A DNA stretch of 64,000 nt. Source: Welwitschia mirabilis. Lineage: Eukaryota; Gnetophyta; Gnetopsida; Welwitschiales. The notes below the pieces were generated by a model. It was not told where the DNA came from, did not search any database, and was given only the letters and a program-made list of their open reading frames with translations. The position numbers and the translations under genes are program-made. Shown one piece after another: positions 22,471-35,300 of the stretch. Position 1 is the first letter of the stretch. Every line of letters starts with the position of its first letter. The DNA is taken from positions 280,644,684 through 280,708,683 of the forward strand of contig JBOZIK010000001.1 in assembly GCA_051453625.1 (NCBI GenBank), read 5' to 3'.

Positions 22471-24690
22471 AAACACACAAAAACGTCATGCAAAAATAGA
22501 AAAACATGTGAAAAATATCGCATGGATGCACAATAACAACCCCTGAAAATTGATTAAAATTATGGAAAATGCTAAAAATATGTCCTAATCCCATTAAAAT
22601 TTGTATGCATCCCGAATTACCTAAACATAAGATTAAAAATGCAAAATACATGAAAATTTTAAAAGTTGTGCTTTTAGTGGGCCCCACATAAGGTAAAAAT
22701 TTAAAGTGCTTAAATAAAAAATCTAATCTTGTAGAATCATATAACACATCAAACTAATCAATTTTGCCTAAAGAATCACTATGTTTTAACCTACAGTTTG
22801 AGAAAAAATGAGTGTGAAAGATAGAAAATTAAACATACCTTATAAAATGCACAATTATTTATAACTTAAAAAATACTCAGTGAAATTCAAATTCATAAGT
22901 TCCAAATCAAAGAGTGTGAAAACTTGAGTGATATACATGAAAAATACACATTGAAAGGCTAAAAAATGGGAGAAAAAATTGAAAAACAGGAGGAGAGAAA
23001 AACATACCTCATTTTTACAAATTTAATAAAATCTGACAAATCTGGATACAAAATTAGGTGGGACAAGTTTTAAAAAATTAGTACAGTCTAGAGAGGCCAT
23101 CATCTCTTAAAGGAATTGATGAAAATGATGAATAAATGAGAAAAAAAAAAGGAAAAAGTGTTTAAGACATAATTATATCACACTATTGTCTAGTCATATC
23201 ATCTGGACGACAGCCTAGAACGGCTCTCAGAAAAAATCAGATTGTCATCCTCCTAGTGTCATCTGCATAATCAAGTGGATAATAAAGCATTAAAAAGTTT
23301 CCAAAAAATAAAAATATTAGCCATTAAACTTAGGCTCAGATATAATCATTTAAGTATCAGATGTTAACAGAAAAACTTAAAAAAGTCAAAAAGAAGAAAG
23401 AAACCATGAAAATCAAGAGGACAAGGACAAACTCACAAGTAAAAAAAAACTATGATTGAAGAAAACAGATTATCAAGGATGAAATCTATTAATGAAAGCT
23501 AATGAATATGCCTAAATAAAAAATAAAAGCAAGATAAACTCAGAACTCTAAAAGCTACAAGGGAACTCATAACAACTAGAAAATGAAAAAGATGTTCTTT
23601 TTTATTTTAAATGCTAACTAAAAATTGATATGAACATGAATGAATAGTAAGGAAATAAATAAATGATATGATCCTATATAAGAATAAGAAAATGTATAAA
23701 TGACTTTGAAATCTTAAAATTAAAAATTAAAGAAGCACAAAATGAACATGGACATAAGGAATAAAGAGAAGATTGCTTACCTATCCTAAGTACTAATCTA
23801 GCAAAATCCCAAAGAAGACATAATAAAGCCACCTGAGTAAAATATGCATGATAAAATTTATATACTCTAGAAAGTTTTACTCAAAAAGGTAGTGGTTATG
23901 ATGATACCAAAAATTTAAGTGCTTAAAATAATGAATGTCAAAGTCAAAAGCTACTTAGAATGAACTCACCTATTCTCATTCTACAAATACACCCAAATAC
24001 TCAAAATTGAAATGAACAAGTGAGAATACTCAGAGTCTAAGAAATAAGCAATGTCTCTGATAACATTAGGAATACCATGAATCGCATAGCCTCAAAATTT
24101 ATTATAGTAAGACTTGTGAATCATGGCTAATTGATCCCCTAGTGGAGTTCCCACAGCTACCAACACTACCAAAGATTCCTTTCAAAAAAATTTACCCTAG
24201 TTTGATAGAACATCATAGTGACCATATTTTTTTTTAAAGCACAAAATATAATAGATCATGGTCATTATTTTTCTTTTTTTAAAATGTTTTTAAAAAAATT
24301 CCCACATGATCACACATTCAAAAAGACAAAGGTGAATAAGTGAGATAAAAGATAGAGAATAACACTTCCAAACAACTAAATACCTTAACATCATTGAAAA
24401 AAAGTACAAAAACTAAGGCATATTCCTTTAAAGTGAAGTCTAAAGACATGGGCATGTCTTAAGTTTAAGTGAATCCAATCTTACCATTGTAAAATGCCCA
24501 AGTATGAATACTAGTCATGAAACTTCATAAAATAACACACAAGTCAAGTTTAAAAGATGATCAGATGATATCATAATATCAACCAAAGTAGTAAGCTAAG
24601 AAAAAAACTTAGAAAATGATAGAAAAGAAGTCATCCTCATTGAGATGAACCTCCAAGACAAGTGCTTCTATCATGTTCATGGTTGCATTG
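22471..24690 (-). other. Non-coding spacer, Athila copy B
   Basis: It aligns with 14530-16690 of copy A. It holds the motif ATCATCTGGACGACAG near 23197 and a related GTCATCTGCATAATCAA near 23266. No coding frame. Confidence 0.6.
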
Positions 24691-25870
24691 AAAGATCCTT
24701 TGTATAGTTTCAACCATTATTCATTAATCTTCTAAATCTCTTTAGTCTCTAGGTATAAAATCTTAATTGATCCATTAGAATGAACTCTCTTCATAAGGTA
24801 AGAACCTAACAATTTATAGGTTAACTTATTACTCAAAAGATATACTTGAGTGTTATATAAAAGAACAAGTTTACTTAGTTTAAAATTTTTATGAAGTATC
24901 CTTTTATCATGTTTAAACTTAGCTTGGGATTTATGGATTAATTGATGATGTATGACATGATTTAATTTTTCATTGAGGAGGTTTAATTGGGATAATCTAT
25001 ATTTAAGGTTTTTTATGAAGATCCATAAGATTAAGTTGATGAGAGGCACGATAGGAGTTATAGCACGCATTAATAGGTAAAATATAAACTTTATCATACA
25101 CAAGTTCATAAGTTTAAAAGTAAGAGAAGTATGCCAAGTAATATGATAAGCCCAAAGAACATTGTTAATCTTAGAATCCCAAAATTTCTTATTAATAGAA
25201 ACAAGTTTTTGTAACATTTTATTTATTTCTCTATTGGCATTTTCAGCTTGTCTATTAGTTTGAGGATGATAAGCATAAGCTACTCTATGTTCTATACCAA
25301 TGGACAAAGAAAGTTTTATAAAAATATAATTAATAAAATAAGTACCCTAATCATTAATGATAATTCTATAAAAATCAAATCTTTGAAAACTATGAGTTCT
25401 TAAAAAATAATAAACAATTGGGCATCATTCAAAGGAGTAGAAATGAATTCAATCCATTTAGTCACATAATCTAAAGCCACTAAAATATAATTTTTATCAA
25501 AGAAGATGGATGAATAGGGCCTATGAAATTACTATTCTAATAACCAAAATGCTCACACTTAAGAATAGGTCTAAGTGGCATTTCCTGTGAGTGAACGAGG
25601 CTACCATAATGTTGACAAGAATCATACCTTTTAGCATATTTTATAAAATCAAAAGAAGAGAAGGCCAATAAAAACCACAATGGAGAATTTTCATAGCTAT
25701 TTTGTATTCACTAAAATATCCTTCACAAATATCACTATGATAAATATGAGGGATTTTAGGTATTTCCTAATCAAGCATATATTTCTCATAATTTGGTCTT
25801 TACACCTATAGTACAAATATAACTCTATCCACTTATAGTCATATATTCTATAGAGAAAATATTTGCATTT
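24691..25870 (-). pseudogene. Integrase, Athila copy B
   Basis: The zinc-binding start reads IYHSDICEGYFSEYKIAMKI near 25745-25690. An open frame from 25307 to 24732 (191 codons) begins MSIGIEHRVAYAYHPQTNRQ and AENANREINKMLQKL, covering the Glu-bearing end of the catalytic core. It continues through the C-terminal domain (LVLLYNTQVYLLSNKL, SNGSIKILYLETKEI). This is the longest open pol stretch in the complex. The middle of the core is frameshifted. Confidence 0.85.
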
Positions 25871-25930
25871 ATTGTAGATCTAATGTTGTGGTATTATTAT
25901 GGTTACAAGGTAATTAACAATATCTACATA

Positions 25931-26420
25931 TCAAGGAGGAGGATGAAAAGAAGATACAACAAAAAGTTGCTCATCTAGAAAAGAATAATCAATGATAGAA
26001 TCATCAGGAGGAGAAGAAAGACAAGATAAATGACTAGCAGTAGAATTATGCTTCCTTGCTTTATGTATGATGGTTAAATTAAACTTTTGCATAAGAAGGA
26101 TCCATCTAATCAAACGAGCACTAGATTCTTTCTTAGTCAGGAGGTAACAAATAGTAGCATAGTCAATATAAAAATTGGTATGAAAGCCTAAAAGATAATG
26201 TCTAAGTAAATCAAGGTAAAAGATGATGAATAGTATTTCTTTCTTTATAGTGGTATAATTCATTTTAGCTCTAGACAAAGATTTGCTATGGTAATATATT
26301 TCTTTAAAATCATTTTCATATTTTTGACAAAGTACCCCACCCACAGTTAAATTGCTTGCATCATAAATTATTTTAAAATTTTTTTCCCCAATCAGGTCCC
26401 ATTACTATAGGAGCATAAGA
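25931..26420 (-). pseudogene. RNase H, Athila copy B
   Basis: An open frame of 137 codons (26344-25931) reads GGVLCQKYENDFKEIYYHSK, LSRAKMNYTTIKKEIL, LRHYLLGFHTNFYIDYATIC and SSARLIRWILLMQKFNLTI. It ends in ASHLSCLSSPPDDSI, the join to integrase. These are the RNase H motifs of plant Ty3/gypsy pol in order. The N-terminal catalytic part (normally near FxLMCDAS) is degraded upstream. Confidence 0.85.
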
Positions 26421-27400
26421 AAGTTTATGTTTAAGCCTATTGAAAGAAAGCTAACAATATTCATTCCATTCAAATTTGACTTCTTTCTTCAGTAATAAGT
26501 GAAGGGGTTTACAAGTATTTATGTAATCATGAATAAAATAACAATCTATTTAACATTTATAGGAGGATTTAGGTTTTAAATAATACCAACTTTTAAAGCA
26601 TTGATTATAATCCCATCTTTTTAGATATGGTGATCTAAAATAATTCCACTTTCAATAAGAAATAAACTTTTTTTCCAACTTAAATGTAATCCACTAAAAA
26701 TATAATGGTTAAGGACTTTCTCTAATCATTCTAAAATTTGTTTAAAAGTTTCATCATAAATAGATAAGTAATCCATAAAAATCTCAATAGAATCATCAAG
26801 CATATCAGAAAAAAGTCCCATCATAGCATGCTGAAAAGTATTGAAAGCATTACAAAGTTCAAAATGCATGCATCAAAAAGCAAATACTAAAAGGCAAAGA
26901 AAAGGTTATTTTGGCTTAGTGCTTACTAGTAATGTAAACCTAGTTATAACCACTATAGCCATCAAGAAAATTAAAAAAAGCATGACCCTAAATCCTATCA
27001 AGTATCTGATTAAGAAAAGGAAAAGAACAATGATCTTTTTTAGTTACTTTGTTTAGTTTTCTAAAGTCTATGCACATCCTCCATTTCCCATCGTTTTTAG
27101 GAATTACCATTAAGGGGCTAATTCGCTCACTATTAGCTATCGAATAAATGATTTTAGCATCCATTAATTTATGATTTAATATTTAAAAATTTATTTAATG
27201 GCTATATTAAGTCTACATTGGGGTTTCTTAATAGGGTTTGTGTTCTCTTTAAGGTATATTTTATGTTAGATAATCAAGGTAGGAATGGCTGTTAAATCGT
27301 TATGAAAATAAGCAAACACATTTAACTTAGATTAAAGAAGAGAGATTAGACTTGATTCTTGTTGAGAGATAAGGTTTTTGTTAATAATTAAAGGTTTATT
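26421..27400 (-). pseudogene. Reverse transcriptase, Athila copy B
   Basis: Minus frames match those of copy A. Near 26850-26730 the palm reads FQHAMMGLFSDMLDDSIEIF followed by MDYLSIYDETF; the D-D catalytic pair reads D-Y. The fingers (VIPKNDGKWRM-like) lie near 27110-27060. The damage differs from copy A (D-N there), so the copies decayed independently. Confidence 0.8.
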
Positions 27401-27990
27401 TAGATCACTATTTAGAAAAATTTATTATAGTTCACTGTCTAAAAGTTTTATATTTAGTTTTAAGTTCAGAATTTTGTTTTTGTAAAACTTTTACTAAAAG
27501 AGACTATCATCTTAGATTTTTATTTGGATGCCAGTAGTGAACGACCACCCTCAAAATAGGAAATCATAGTTCTGCTAAAATCTTAGACTTATGCACAATT
27601 GATAGACTAAGTCTCACTATCTCAAAATCGAAATAATTAGTTTTCAGATGGTTAAAATCAAGTTGTTATTCATCTAAAAAGTTCACATTATTTACTTCTG
27701 ATTGATTATCAAATAAAGTTGGTTCATGAAGCATGAACCATATTTCCTCTAGTGGACAGTGCTATAAAAATAAGGTTTACTTTATTTCTTCCTCCACATT
27801 CAAATCATTTCCTAAATCTTTTTAGCTATGTTAAAAACTCTTATTGAAAATTTTTATTTCCAAAATAACACTCCATCAAATCAGTTCTTATATCTATAAT
27901 ATAGTGGGCCATTACAAAGAAATCTCTATCTAAAAGTAAAGGGTAAGCACTGTTATGCTCAACTTCTATAACAAAAACATCAATAGGATA
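27401..27990 (-). other. Protease-RT linker, Athila copy B
   Basis: Aligns with the corresponding linker of copy A. No open frame of note. Confidence 0.5.
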
Positions 27991-28300
27991 GAAAGATTAT
28001 TCTATCTAAATGATAAAATCCTTAATCACATCTAATAATTTCTTAACAAATATGTCAGCTTGTTCTAAAATAATCCATGTAGCCTCTGCTCTATCTTTCA
28101 ATCCAAGTCTCTGATAAATGTGCAAGGGTATAATGTTAATACTAGCTCTAATATCAATCAAGCCTTTCTTAATCCTATGGTTTCCCTATAAAGTAACAAT
28201 TACAATTGTTTCCCTTGGATCTTTAAACTTTGGATATTTTTGGCAAAGTAAGTTGTTAATGGATTGATACAGAAAGATTTTTCTAGGAATGGTTTATTTT
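27991..28300 (-). pseudogene. Aspartic protease, Athila copy B
   Basis: The minus frame reads LIDIRASINIIPLHIYQRLG, then ATWIILEQADIFVKKLLDV, FYPIDVFVIEVEHN and YPLLLDRDFFV. This is the Athila protease order: active-site loop, flap and ILGRPF-like block. The active-site loop (D-x-R-A) is altered from D-L-G-A. Confidence 0.8.
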
Positions 28301-30014
28301 TGCTTCCTCGTAATCAAGTATTTTCATAATTTAGAATACTTTGGATTATCTTAAAAAAGTTTCCAAAATGGTAAATTGATGATTACATTTTACATTAGGG
28401 CTTTTAAATGATCATTAAAAATAGGATTTGTATCTAGTCTATCAAGCCATGGGGTAGAAAGTTTTTTATGTGAAGAATTTTTATTTTTATTACTTAATAG
28501 AAAAGGAAAAGAATGATTTCCCAAGATTTTTATGTTCTCTTATTTATCATTTTTGTCAATTTATGATGTTGGAGCCTTATGGGTGGGAGGAGTTATGTCA
28601 TTTCCACTTCTTATCATCACCTTACAATCTTTTTTTACTTCATTTGGGTTTGATAAAGATTAAGTGATAAGAGACCATTATGATATTTGATTAGTAAGCA
28701 TAGTTTATTGTAAAATGCTCAGAAAATTTTTAATGTTTAAGTTTGTTCTTTCATATGTTTTTCTTAACTCTTCAATAAAATTCCTAAGAGGACCACTTTG
28801 GTTTTGGAAGTTGGATAATCTGTTTTGATTATTTGAGTTGTTAGATTAAAAGTTTAAGTTATCAAATCTCTTTTTAAAAGATTGGAAGTTAGGATGATTA
28901 GTTTAAAGCTTTTTAAAGTTTGATCAACCACTCATTCTAGGTTGAAAGTTGTTATGATTTAAATTTGTTCTTAGTTTTGGTTTTGGTTATAGTTTGAGAA
29001 CCTCTAATTGAAAGCACATATTTCCTCATAAATTGTTTTTTTATAAGTTAAAAGTAAAGGACATTATTTTATAATATGATAACTATCCTCGCATAAATCA
29101 TAGGTAGGAGCTACAACTGCACTCTTCTTAGTTGCTACTTTTGCATCTAAAATCATTTATGTATACATTTCCAAAGTTGAAATAAAATCCTTTATGATAT
29201 TTATTGGTTTATTTTTAGCTCTTATTTCATTTTTTTCATGTTTTACCTCCATAAGTTCTTTAACGATTTAGCCTATAGTTTAATTCTCTCTAGATGAGGA
29301 TTTAGGTCATGTCTGACTTACTTCTAATAATTCTTCTAATAATTTCCAAGCATTTTTTAAGGTTAAGATTAATAAATTACCACCACATGAAAAGTCAACT
29401 AGTTTCTTTTTTTGACTGTCTAATCCACTGTAAAAGTAGTCTATTAGTTCTTTCTATGAAAAGGCATCAACAAGGTTTGAATATAAAGCAATAAAAAATC
29501 TTACATTGGTAGAGGTATAATTTTTGTTAGGCATTTGTTGGAAGTTGGTTACTTCTTTCTTATATTTTCTAATATTGGTTTCACTTATGAATCTTTTTAT
29601 AAAGGCTTTCTGAACTTGACTCCATGATTTTAAACTTTTGTAGGGAATTGCTCTTAACCAAAGTTTAGCTTTACCTTTTAAAGTAATGGGAAAGATGATC
29701 ATGTAGGTTCTATTACTTATTCATTTTTTACCATTTCTAGAAGTGAGCACTAATTTTTCTATGTCAGCACTATGTTGCAAGGGGTCTTCATCGAGTTTAC
29801 CACTAAAAATAGAATATGTGTTTAAGTTTTTAAGCTTAACATCATCACCAAGAGGTAAGTCAAAGAGGGTTTGGATTTCACATTTCTTATTTGTAATGAA
29901 ATCTGTAAGGATGACATTGGCTTTGGTTTGGACAAGAGTGGTTGCAAGGATTCCAATGACAAGAAGTGGATTTGGTGAGATAGGTTGCTTTTGTCTTTGT
30001 GATGACGTAGACAT
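28301..30014 (-). pseudogene. gag, Athila copy B
   Basis: The chosen start is the ATG at 30014 (MSTSSQRQKQPISPN). Open pieces: 30014-29721 (DPLQHSADIEKLV), then, one frame over, 29702-29454 (FPITLKGKAKLWLRAIP, SWSQVQKAFIKRFI), the conserved capsid block of Athila gag (family form: FPFSLKDKAKxWL). Further on come the N/Q-rich linker near 28870 and a degenerate zinc knuckle (YDLCEDSYHIIK) near 29100-29060. A second frame from 30076 is an out-of-phase start. Confidence 0.8.
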
Positions 30015-30114
30015 GGTTGAAAATGAAAAACTATCATTAACACAATTATTTGAAAAATTTTATTTAGCAAAATCAAATGTAGAAGAGAAAATTAAATACT
30101 ATAGAAATTTCTAA

Positions 30115-30698
30115 ATTTTACATACCTTTACTGTGCTTACCTGAGTTAGTTTTCAGATCGATCAAACCTTCTTAGATATTTTCCACAATAAACAGCCACT
30201 CTCTCTGGGATTTTTCTTTCTTATCAGATTTTTCCATTAATGCTTAGTTTTAGATGCACAGAGTATCATTCTTATAGTTGTTTGGATGATAGTATGGATG
30301 ATATAAATACAAAAATCATTAAAAAAAGGAAAAACTAGAAAATAGAACAAAATTCTGATAGACATAGAAAACTCTGAAAGGAGACTATCATCCACTTGAG
30401 TCATCTGGACGAGTGAGGGGATGATGAGAAAAGCCATAAAAATTTTTTAGCAAAAATAAAAATAAAAAACTCATGGCACAAGGGTCATCGTCACCACATG
30501 TCATCTGGATGATAAAGCGGATGACCAACTTTTATTGCAGAATAGAAAAAAACTTTTATTTTAAAATAGAAAAACTGACACTATGAAAAGAAAACCTATG
30601 CTACTATAGATAAAACTACAGTATTGTTGCAAAAAAGCACTCAAACTAGAATTCAAATACTTACCAAAGTAATAACAACTCTCAAGACTCTAAGCAGT
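30115..30698 (-). other. Athila leader between primer site and gag
   Basis: Untranslated leader of copy B. It contains two motif copies, TCATCTGGACGAGTGAGG near 30400 and TCATCTGGATGATAAAG near 30500. No open frame. Confidence 0.6.
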
Positions 30699-30718
30699 CA
30701 TCCTTAGCAACGGCGTCA
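30699..30718 (-). other. Primer-binding site for tRNA-Asp
   Basis: The plus strand reads CATCCTTAGCAACGGCGTCA. This matches the 3' end of plant tRNA-Asp including CCA at 15 of 20 positions, with AGCAACGGCG intact. It lies three bases from the LTR start, where the minus-strand primer site should be. Athila elements are known to use tRNA-Asp. Confidence 0.75.
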
Positions 30719-30721
30719 CGA

Positions 30722-31828
30722 TGTTGCAATGCGTATTTATTCAACATTACATCCTTAGTTTAGTTGATTCCTTTCAATCATAAATATAATGCATAAACAC
30801 AAACACTAATATAAATAGGAGTGACCTGAATGTCGTAATCCATCGAAGGATAAGATAGGAATAAGAGAGTTGATTTTCATAAGAAAATACTTTGTACTCT
30901 AATTACAGATATAACTTGCAATGCATGAAAAGTAAAATGCAACACACTTGTGCAAAGCTAATCTAGGAAAAGGAAATAACAATGCACATAACATAAAATA
31001 ACCATGCATAACCTTGACAAAAGTTTCCCTCATAACCTATATGACTAAAGAAAATATCATCGGATCAGAAGCAACATAAGCTATGAGGATGAGAAATAAA
31101 CATGCATTAAAATCAAAAAATAAGTGTTTTGTATTAAGTTTTGAACAACATCCATGTTACAAAGAAGTCACACCTCAATGGAGCAAGCTCTGCCAAACAC
31201 CAAAGAAAACATCTCTCTACAACTACAAGGATGGATCTCTGGTTCTTTGATCTTCTAACAAGAGAATTATTGATGTAAATAAAGATAAAAAGAAGTCGAG
31301 GATAGGACTGATACTTCTTGACACATAAATATATAATAGAATAGACAAAAAGATATGGGTAAACTCTAACGGCCACGACAAGAGAAATAGACCAAAAAGT
31401 GGCAGAAGTTAGGTGAATGTTTAGTGTAGAAGTTATAACAATGTCATCTAGCTAATCATCTGGATGATAATGGAGATGATGCCATTTCATAAATGATCCA
31501 CATCAGCTATCAAATTGATTACAGTCAGCATCCCTATTATCATGAATTACTCTATTGTTCATATCATCATCTATATGATGAGGTGAATGATGGTCTTTTA
31601 TAACTATTCCATTAATGCACTAGCCTTAATATTTTGCAGGAAGTTGTCTCAGAAATAAGAAGTATTTAATAATTACTTAGAATTCTATAAAACATCATAG
31701 AGATTGCATGTTTTCATCTCTTTCATCTCAGTTCTCCATTATTGTAGAAATCAAGAATTTACCTATTTATTAACCTATAAAACCACTTAAAATGCCCTAT
31801 CAAATATGCATAAGTTGGTAGCACAACA
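30722..31828 (-). mobile_element. Right LTR (5' LTR) of the Athila complex
   Basis: The termini TGTTGCAATG and GCACAACA form a short inverted repeat (TGTTG/CAACA). Full-length match to the left LTR with many substitutions. Transcription would run leftward. Motif copies lie near 31457 (ATCATCTGGATGAT) and 31561. Confidence 0.85.
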
Positions 31829-31833
31829 TAGAT
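31829..31833. repeat. Target-site duplication TAGAT, right
   Basis: Pairs with 11581-11585. Confidence 0.75.
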
Positions 31834-31971
31834 ATTAGAATGTGAATCAAAAATTATTTGAGGTTATATTCTGAATTTAGAAATTACTACCTTTTAGTAC
31901 CAGTTTAGAAAAAAAATGTGAAAGTCTTTATAATATATTTAAGTAAAATTTTGAAATTTTAAGTCATTTTG

Positions 31972-32353
31972 TGAATATTATAAATAAGAATTAAAAAGGA
32001 AAAACTAATTTTTATCAAATGTTTAAGATTAAAAACTAAATTATTAACAATAAATAATAAGTTATTATTATAAATAATATTTCTACCATACAATTAAATA
32101 ATGGTTCATGGGTACACCACATATCTAAATATTTGATTTAGGGTCATGTAACCTTAAGTGTTTTATTATACTATTTATTATTTAATAAATTGACTAAATA
32201 AAAGGATATTATTATTTTAAATAAATAACATTCAACCTATTTTGTATGTCTCAAGCAATAAATGTTGTGTCTTTTAGATATTAAGAAAAACATATTATTT
32301 TATGTTTTATTAACTAACTTAATAATTATTATATCATTTATGTTAACTTGCTA
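31972..32353 (+). repeat. Direct repeat, left copy (possible LTR)
   Basis: It aligns with 36414-36831. Both begin TGARTATTA and end near ATGTTAACTTGCTA. A 4-kb interval separates them. They could be LTRs of a small element, two solo LTRs, or two copies of a non-autonomous element. Neither end shows clear CA or a matching target duplication. Confidence 0.6.
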
Positions 32354-35300
32354 AGAATCCTCTTCATTTTTAACTTTATTTATACTTTATACTTTTACCT
32401 TGGCTTTTGAATTTATTTGAATTTAATTTATCTTCATCTTATGATTTGTCTTCTTTTGATCTATCTCTCTTTCTCTCTCTCATATACTCTCTCTCTTTCA
32501 CACACCCCCACATACAAATGGTTATTTTTGTATCTTCTACTTGGTTCATCATCTTTAAAACCTTTTCATCTTTGATTTTATTTTAGAAATTATAAGGTCT
32601 ACATTATTTAAAAACTTCACCACATCTAGTTTTTTAAAGTATCTTGTTTAGTCTTAAGGTATTATTTTGGTGGCTAGCCAATTTTGTTACTTCATTTTAC
32701 TTTAAAACTTTAACTTTAATTTGTTTTATTAAAACTAATAAATGATTATTTTATAAAGTATTACTATTTTTATTTTCTCAAAATGTGACTTATTACCTTT
32801 AAGTATTTGTTTTATGTTAAGCCCTATTTCATCTCTAGATGAAGCTATAACACAAATACAAATACTTTACACAAGATTTTTTTCATCACTTTAGTAAAGA
32901 AATGGATTTTTATAATGTAAACATAGAGAATAAAATTTCATTTAATACAATAAATTTTACATCATTAGTTTCAACGGTTATTGTATCATATCTATAAGAT
33001 CTCGTTTATCAATATCTCCTTCTCTAGTTGGTTTAACTAGTTCATTAGTAATTACTAGTTTTCCAGCGTTTCTAGATCTCACAAGCTTAAGAGCCTCTAC
33101 TTACTCTAGGACTAAATCTTAATGTAGTTTCTTAATCTAGGCATGAATGTAGTTAATAGTATTTTATTATTTGTTAATTTCTTTGGCTTTTTTATTTTTC
33201 TCTTAAGAGATCTAATTTTTCTCTTCTTTTAGCTAATACTACTAGAGTATTTCATTATGTTTTTCTATGTTTAATAGATTCCATTCTTCAAGATGTAGGT
33301 ATTTTAAACCTTTATCTTATATTTTTCAAAGCTTTACTAAATTTTAAGCAAAGTTCTTCCGTTTTTATTTTTTAACCTTAATTGATCTCTTTTTTAATCT
33401 ATTACTTATACTACACTAGAAGTGTTTAAGCTACTTAATTTAATTTTTCTTCTGCTTCCTTTTTTATATATTTCATCTGAAGTTCACAAGCATAGTACAA
33501 AAGTTCCTAGAATTCTTGTATCAATATTACCTTCAAAAGTTTATTATATATTATAAGTTCATTTTTAAGTAGATCTCTAATCCATGAACTAAATAGTTCC
33601 TATAAATTTCTTAATTTTTAAGTTTACAAAATCATTTCATAGTTGTGGTGTATATCATAAGATTTTTAATAAAATTCTATTCACCAATGCTAGAAATAAT
33701 GTTTGAAAAATAATCTCATGTATAATAACCTTGTTTTACCTACTGTAAGGGAAATTACAAACTAGCTTTAAGTTTCTACATAAACTTTACTTATTCTTCT
33801 TATGCATAGTATTTTGAATTAAACCTAAATTTTATTAATATGTTGGTTTTTATTTTTGACATTTTGTTAAGGGTTCATATTCTTCTTCTAGAGAAATCTT
33901 TTTCTTTACTTTGGCTAATATGATAGATATTCTAGCGAGTTACCTTAATAAAATGAATTCTCCTTATAATGATGATGATTCAAGTAACTTAGCAACTAGT
34001 ACTAACAACCATCAAATAAAATAATGTGCTTGAATTGAGAACCTGATGGGGGTTTTTCCTGAATCCTTCATCATTCTGACCCTTAATTTCATCATCTTCA
34101 TTAGTATGATTTTCTTTAATAGGGATCTAGGTAAAATTTCTAATTAAGTTACAATTAATTTATAATTCTCTTTGGTAGTTTAGCACTTGACACTATATTC
34201 TACTATACAAGCAAGACTAGAAGTATTATTCATAGATGATGTGTCTTGCATCTATCTTTTAGTAAGGTTTTTACCAACTAAATCATCCTATACTATAATA
34301 TTATGCCATGGTAAAATGTCATCATATTGCTAGATTTTATTCATTTTTTAGGCTTAGAAGATGTGCATTCAAGTCCTTATGCCTAAGTAAAGCAAATAAA
34401 ATAGTCTTCTCAATTTTAATAATGTGGTAAAGGAGACAAGTTTTTTCCATGAAGATCTAGTGATTTTTGCATGAGGGTTGATTTGTATCACAATCAACAC
34501 TAATAATCCTGTATATAATGGAGTGATATTTATGATAAAGATATTTTGTTCATCTTGGTACACCTATTTATGAAAGACTTTAAGGAACATGTGTCTTACA
34601 TATGTATTCTCATAAGATAGGTTTATCTTTATGTCTTCAAGCTTCATGGTTAATGTTTTACTGTAGCTCACAAGAGTGAGATGAAATATCTTAAGCATTA
34701 TTTGGCATCTTTCAAAATGTATTTCCTTCTATACAATAATGGATTTATCTACAAAAGTACTCAATCAAATATGTAAATGAATTTTTACTAGTTCATCAGG
34801 TATTAGTGTTTGGCAGAAGTAGTTTAATCCTTTCTATTTATTATTTTTATTATTGTTTAGTGATGATATACTATTTTTCATACTTGGTATAAGAAGCTTG
34901 GTAAATCTGATGTTAGGTGATAAATGCATTATTACTAGGAATTCATCAAAACTATTATAAATTTTAACATGTTTGAAATATCCAAATCTCTTTCTTTTAA
35001 TGTATTGTTATGAATTGAGGTACCACTGTATTTAATGATGTGTGGGCATATTAAGTAGATAAAAAGTAAAAATGGAAAGAAAAGTAATAAATAGGTAGTT
35101 ATAAATGTAGTTTTAAGAGGGTCTATAGTACTAGTGACTTACTTAGAGTACATTAGAAGGAAAACAAAATAATTCAAAAAAAAAGAAAGAAAATCAAGAA
35201 TGCAAGAGTTGTAGAAATGTAAAGGCATGTATTTCACAAACTTATAAAGTTTCAACTTTTTTAAGAGAAAGATAAAATGAAATGATAACTTTGAACATTT

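Larger units (their letters stand above)
11586..31828 (-). mobile_element. Athila-type Ty3/gypsy complex with two internal regions
   Basis: Two direct LTRs of about 1.1 kb bound 18 kb that hold two head-to-tail copies of an Athila internal region on the minus strand. Copy A runs from gag (up to 22124) to the env-like ORF (13218). Copy B runs from the primer site (30718) to the start of the env-like ORF (22225). One TAGAT pair flanks the whole. A tandem array made by unequal exchange between LTRs of one insertion fits best, with the middle LTR and adjoining sequence lost in the 100-N gap. The copies differ visibly and both are full of stops, so the array is old. Confidence 0.8.

Noticed and set aside
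29743-30114. Plus-strand open frame of 123 codons
   Set aside because: It is antisense to Athila gag, which is recognisable on the minus strand.
32460-32512. CT-rich run as a regulatory site
   Set aside because: Simple microsatellite-like sequence; nothing near it supports a promoter.
33000-35100. Possible endogenous pararetrovirus (movement-protein-like) on the minus strand
   Set aside because: I could not find any diagnostic motif; the impression rests on general composition only.
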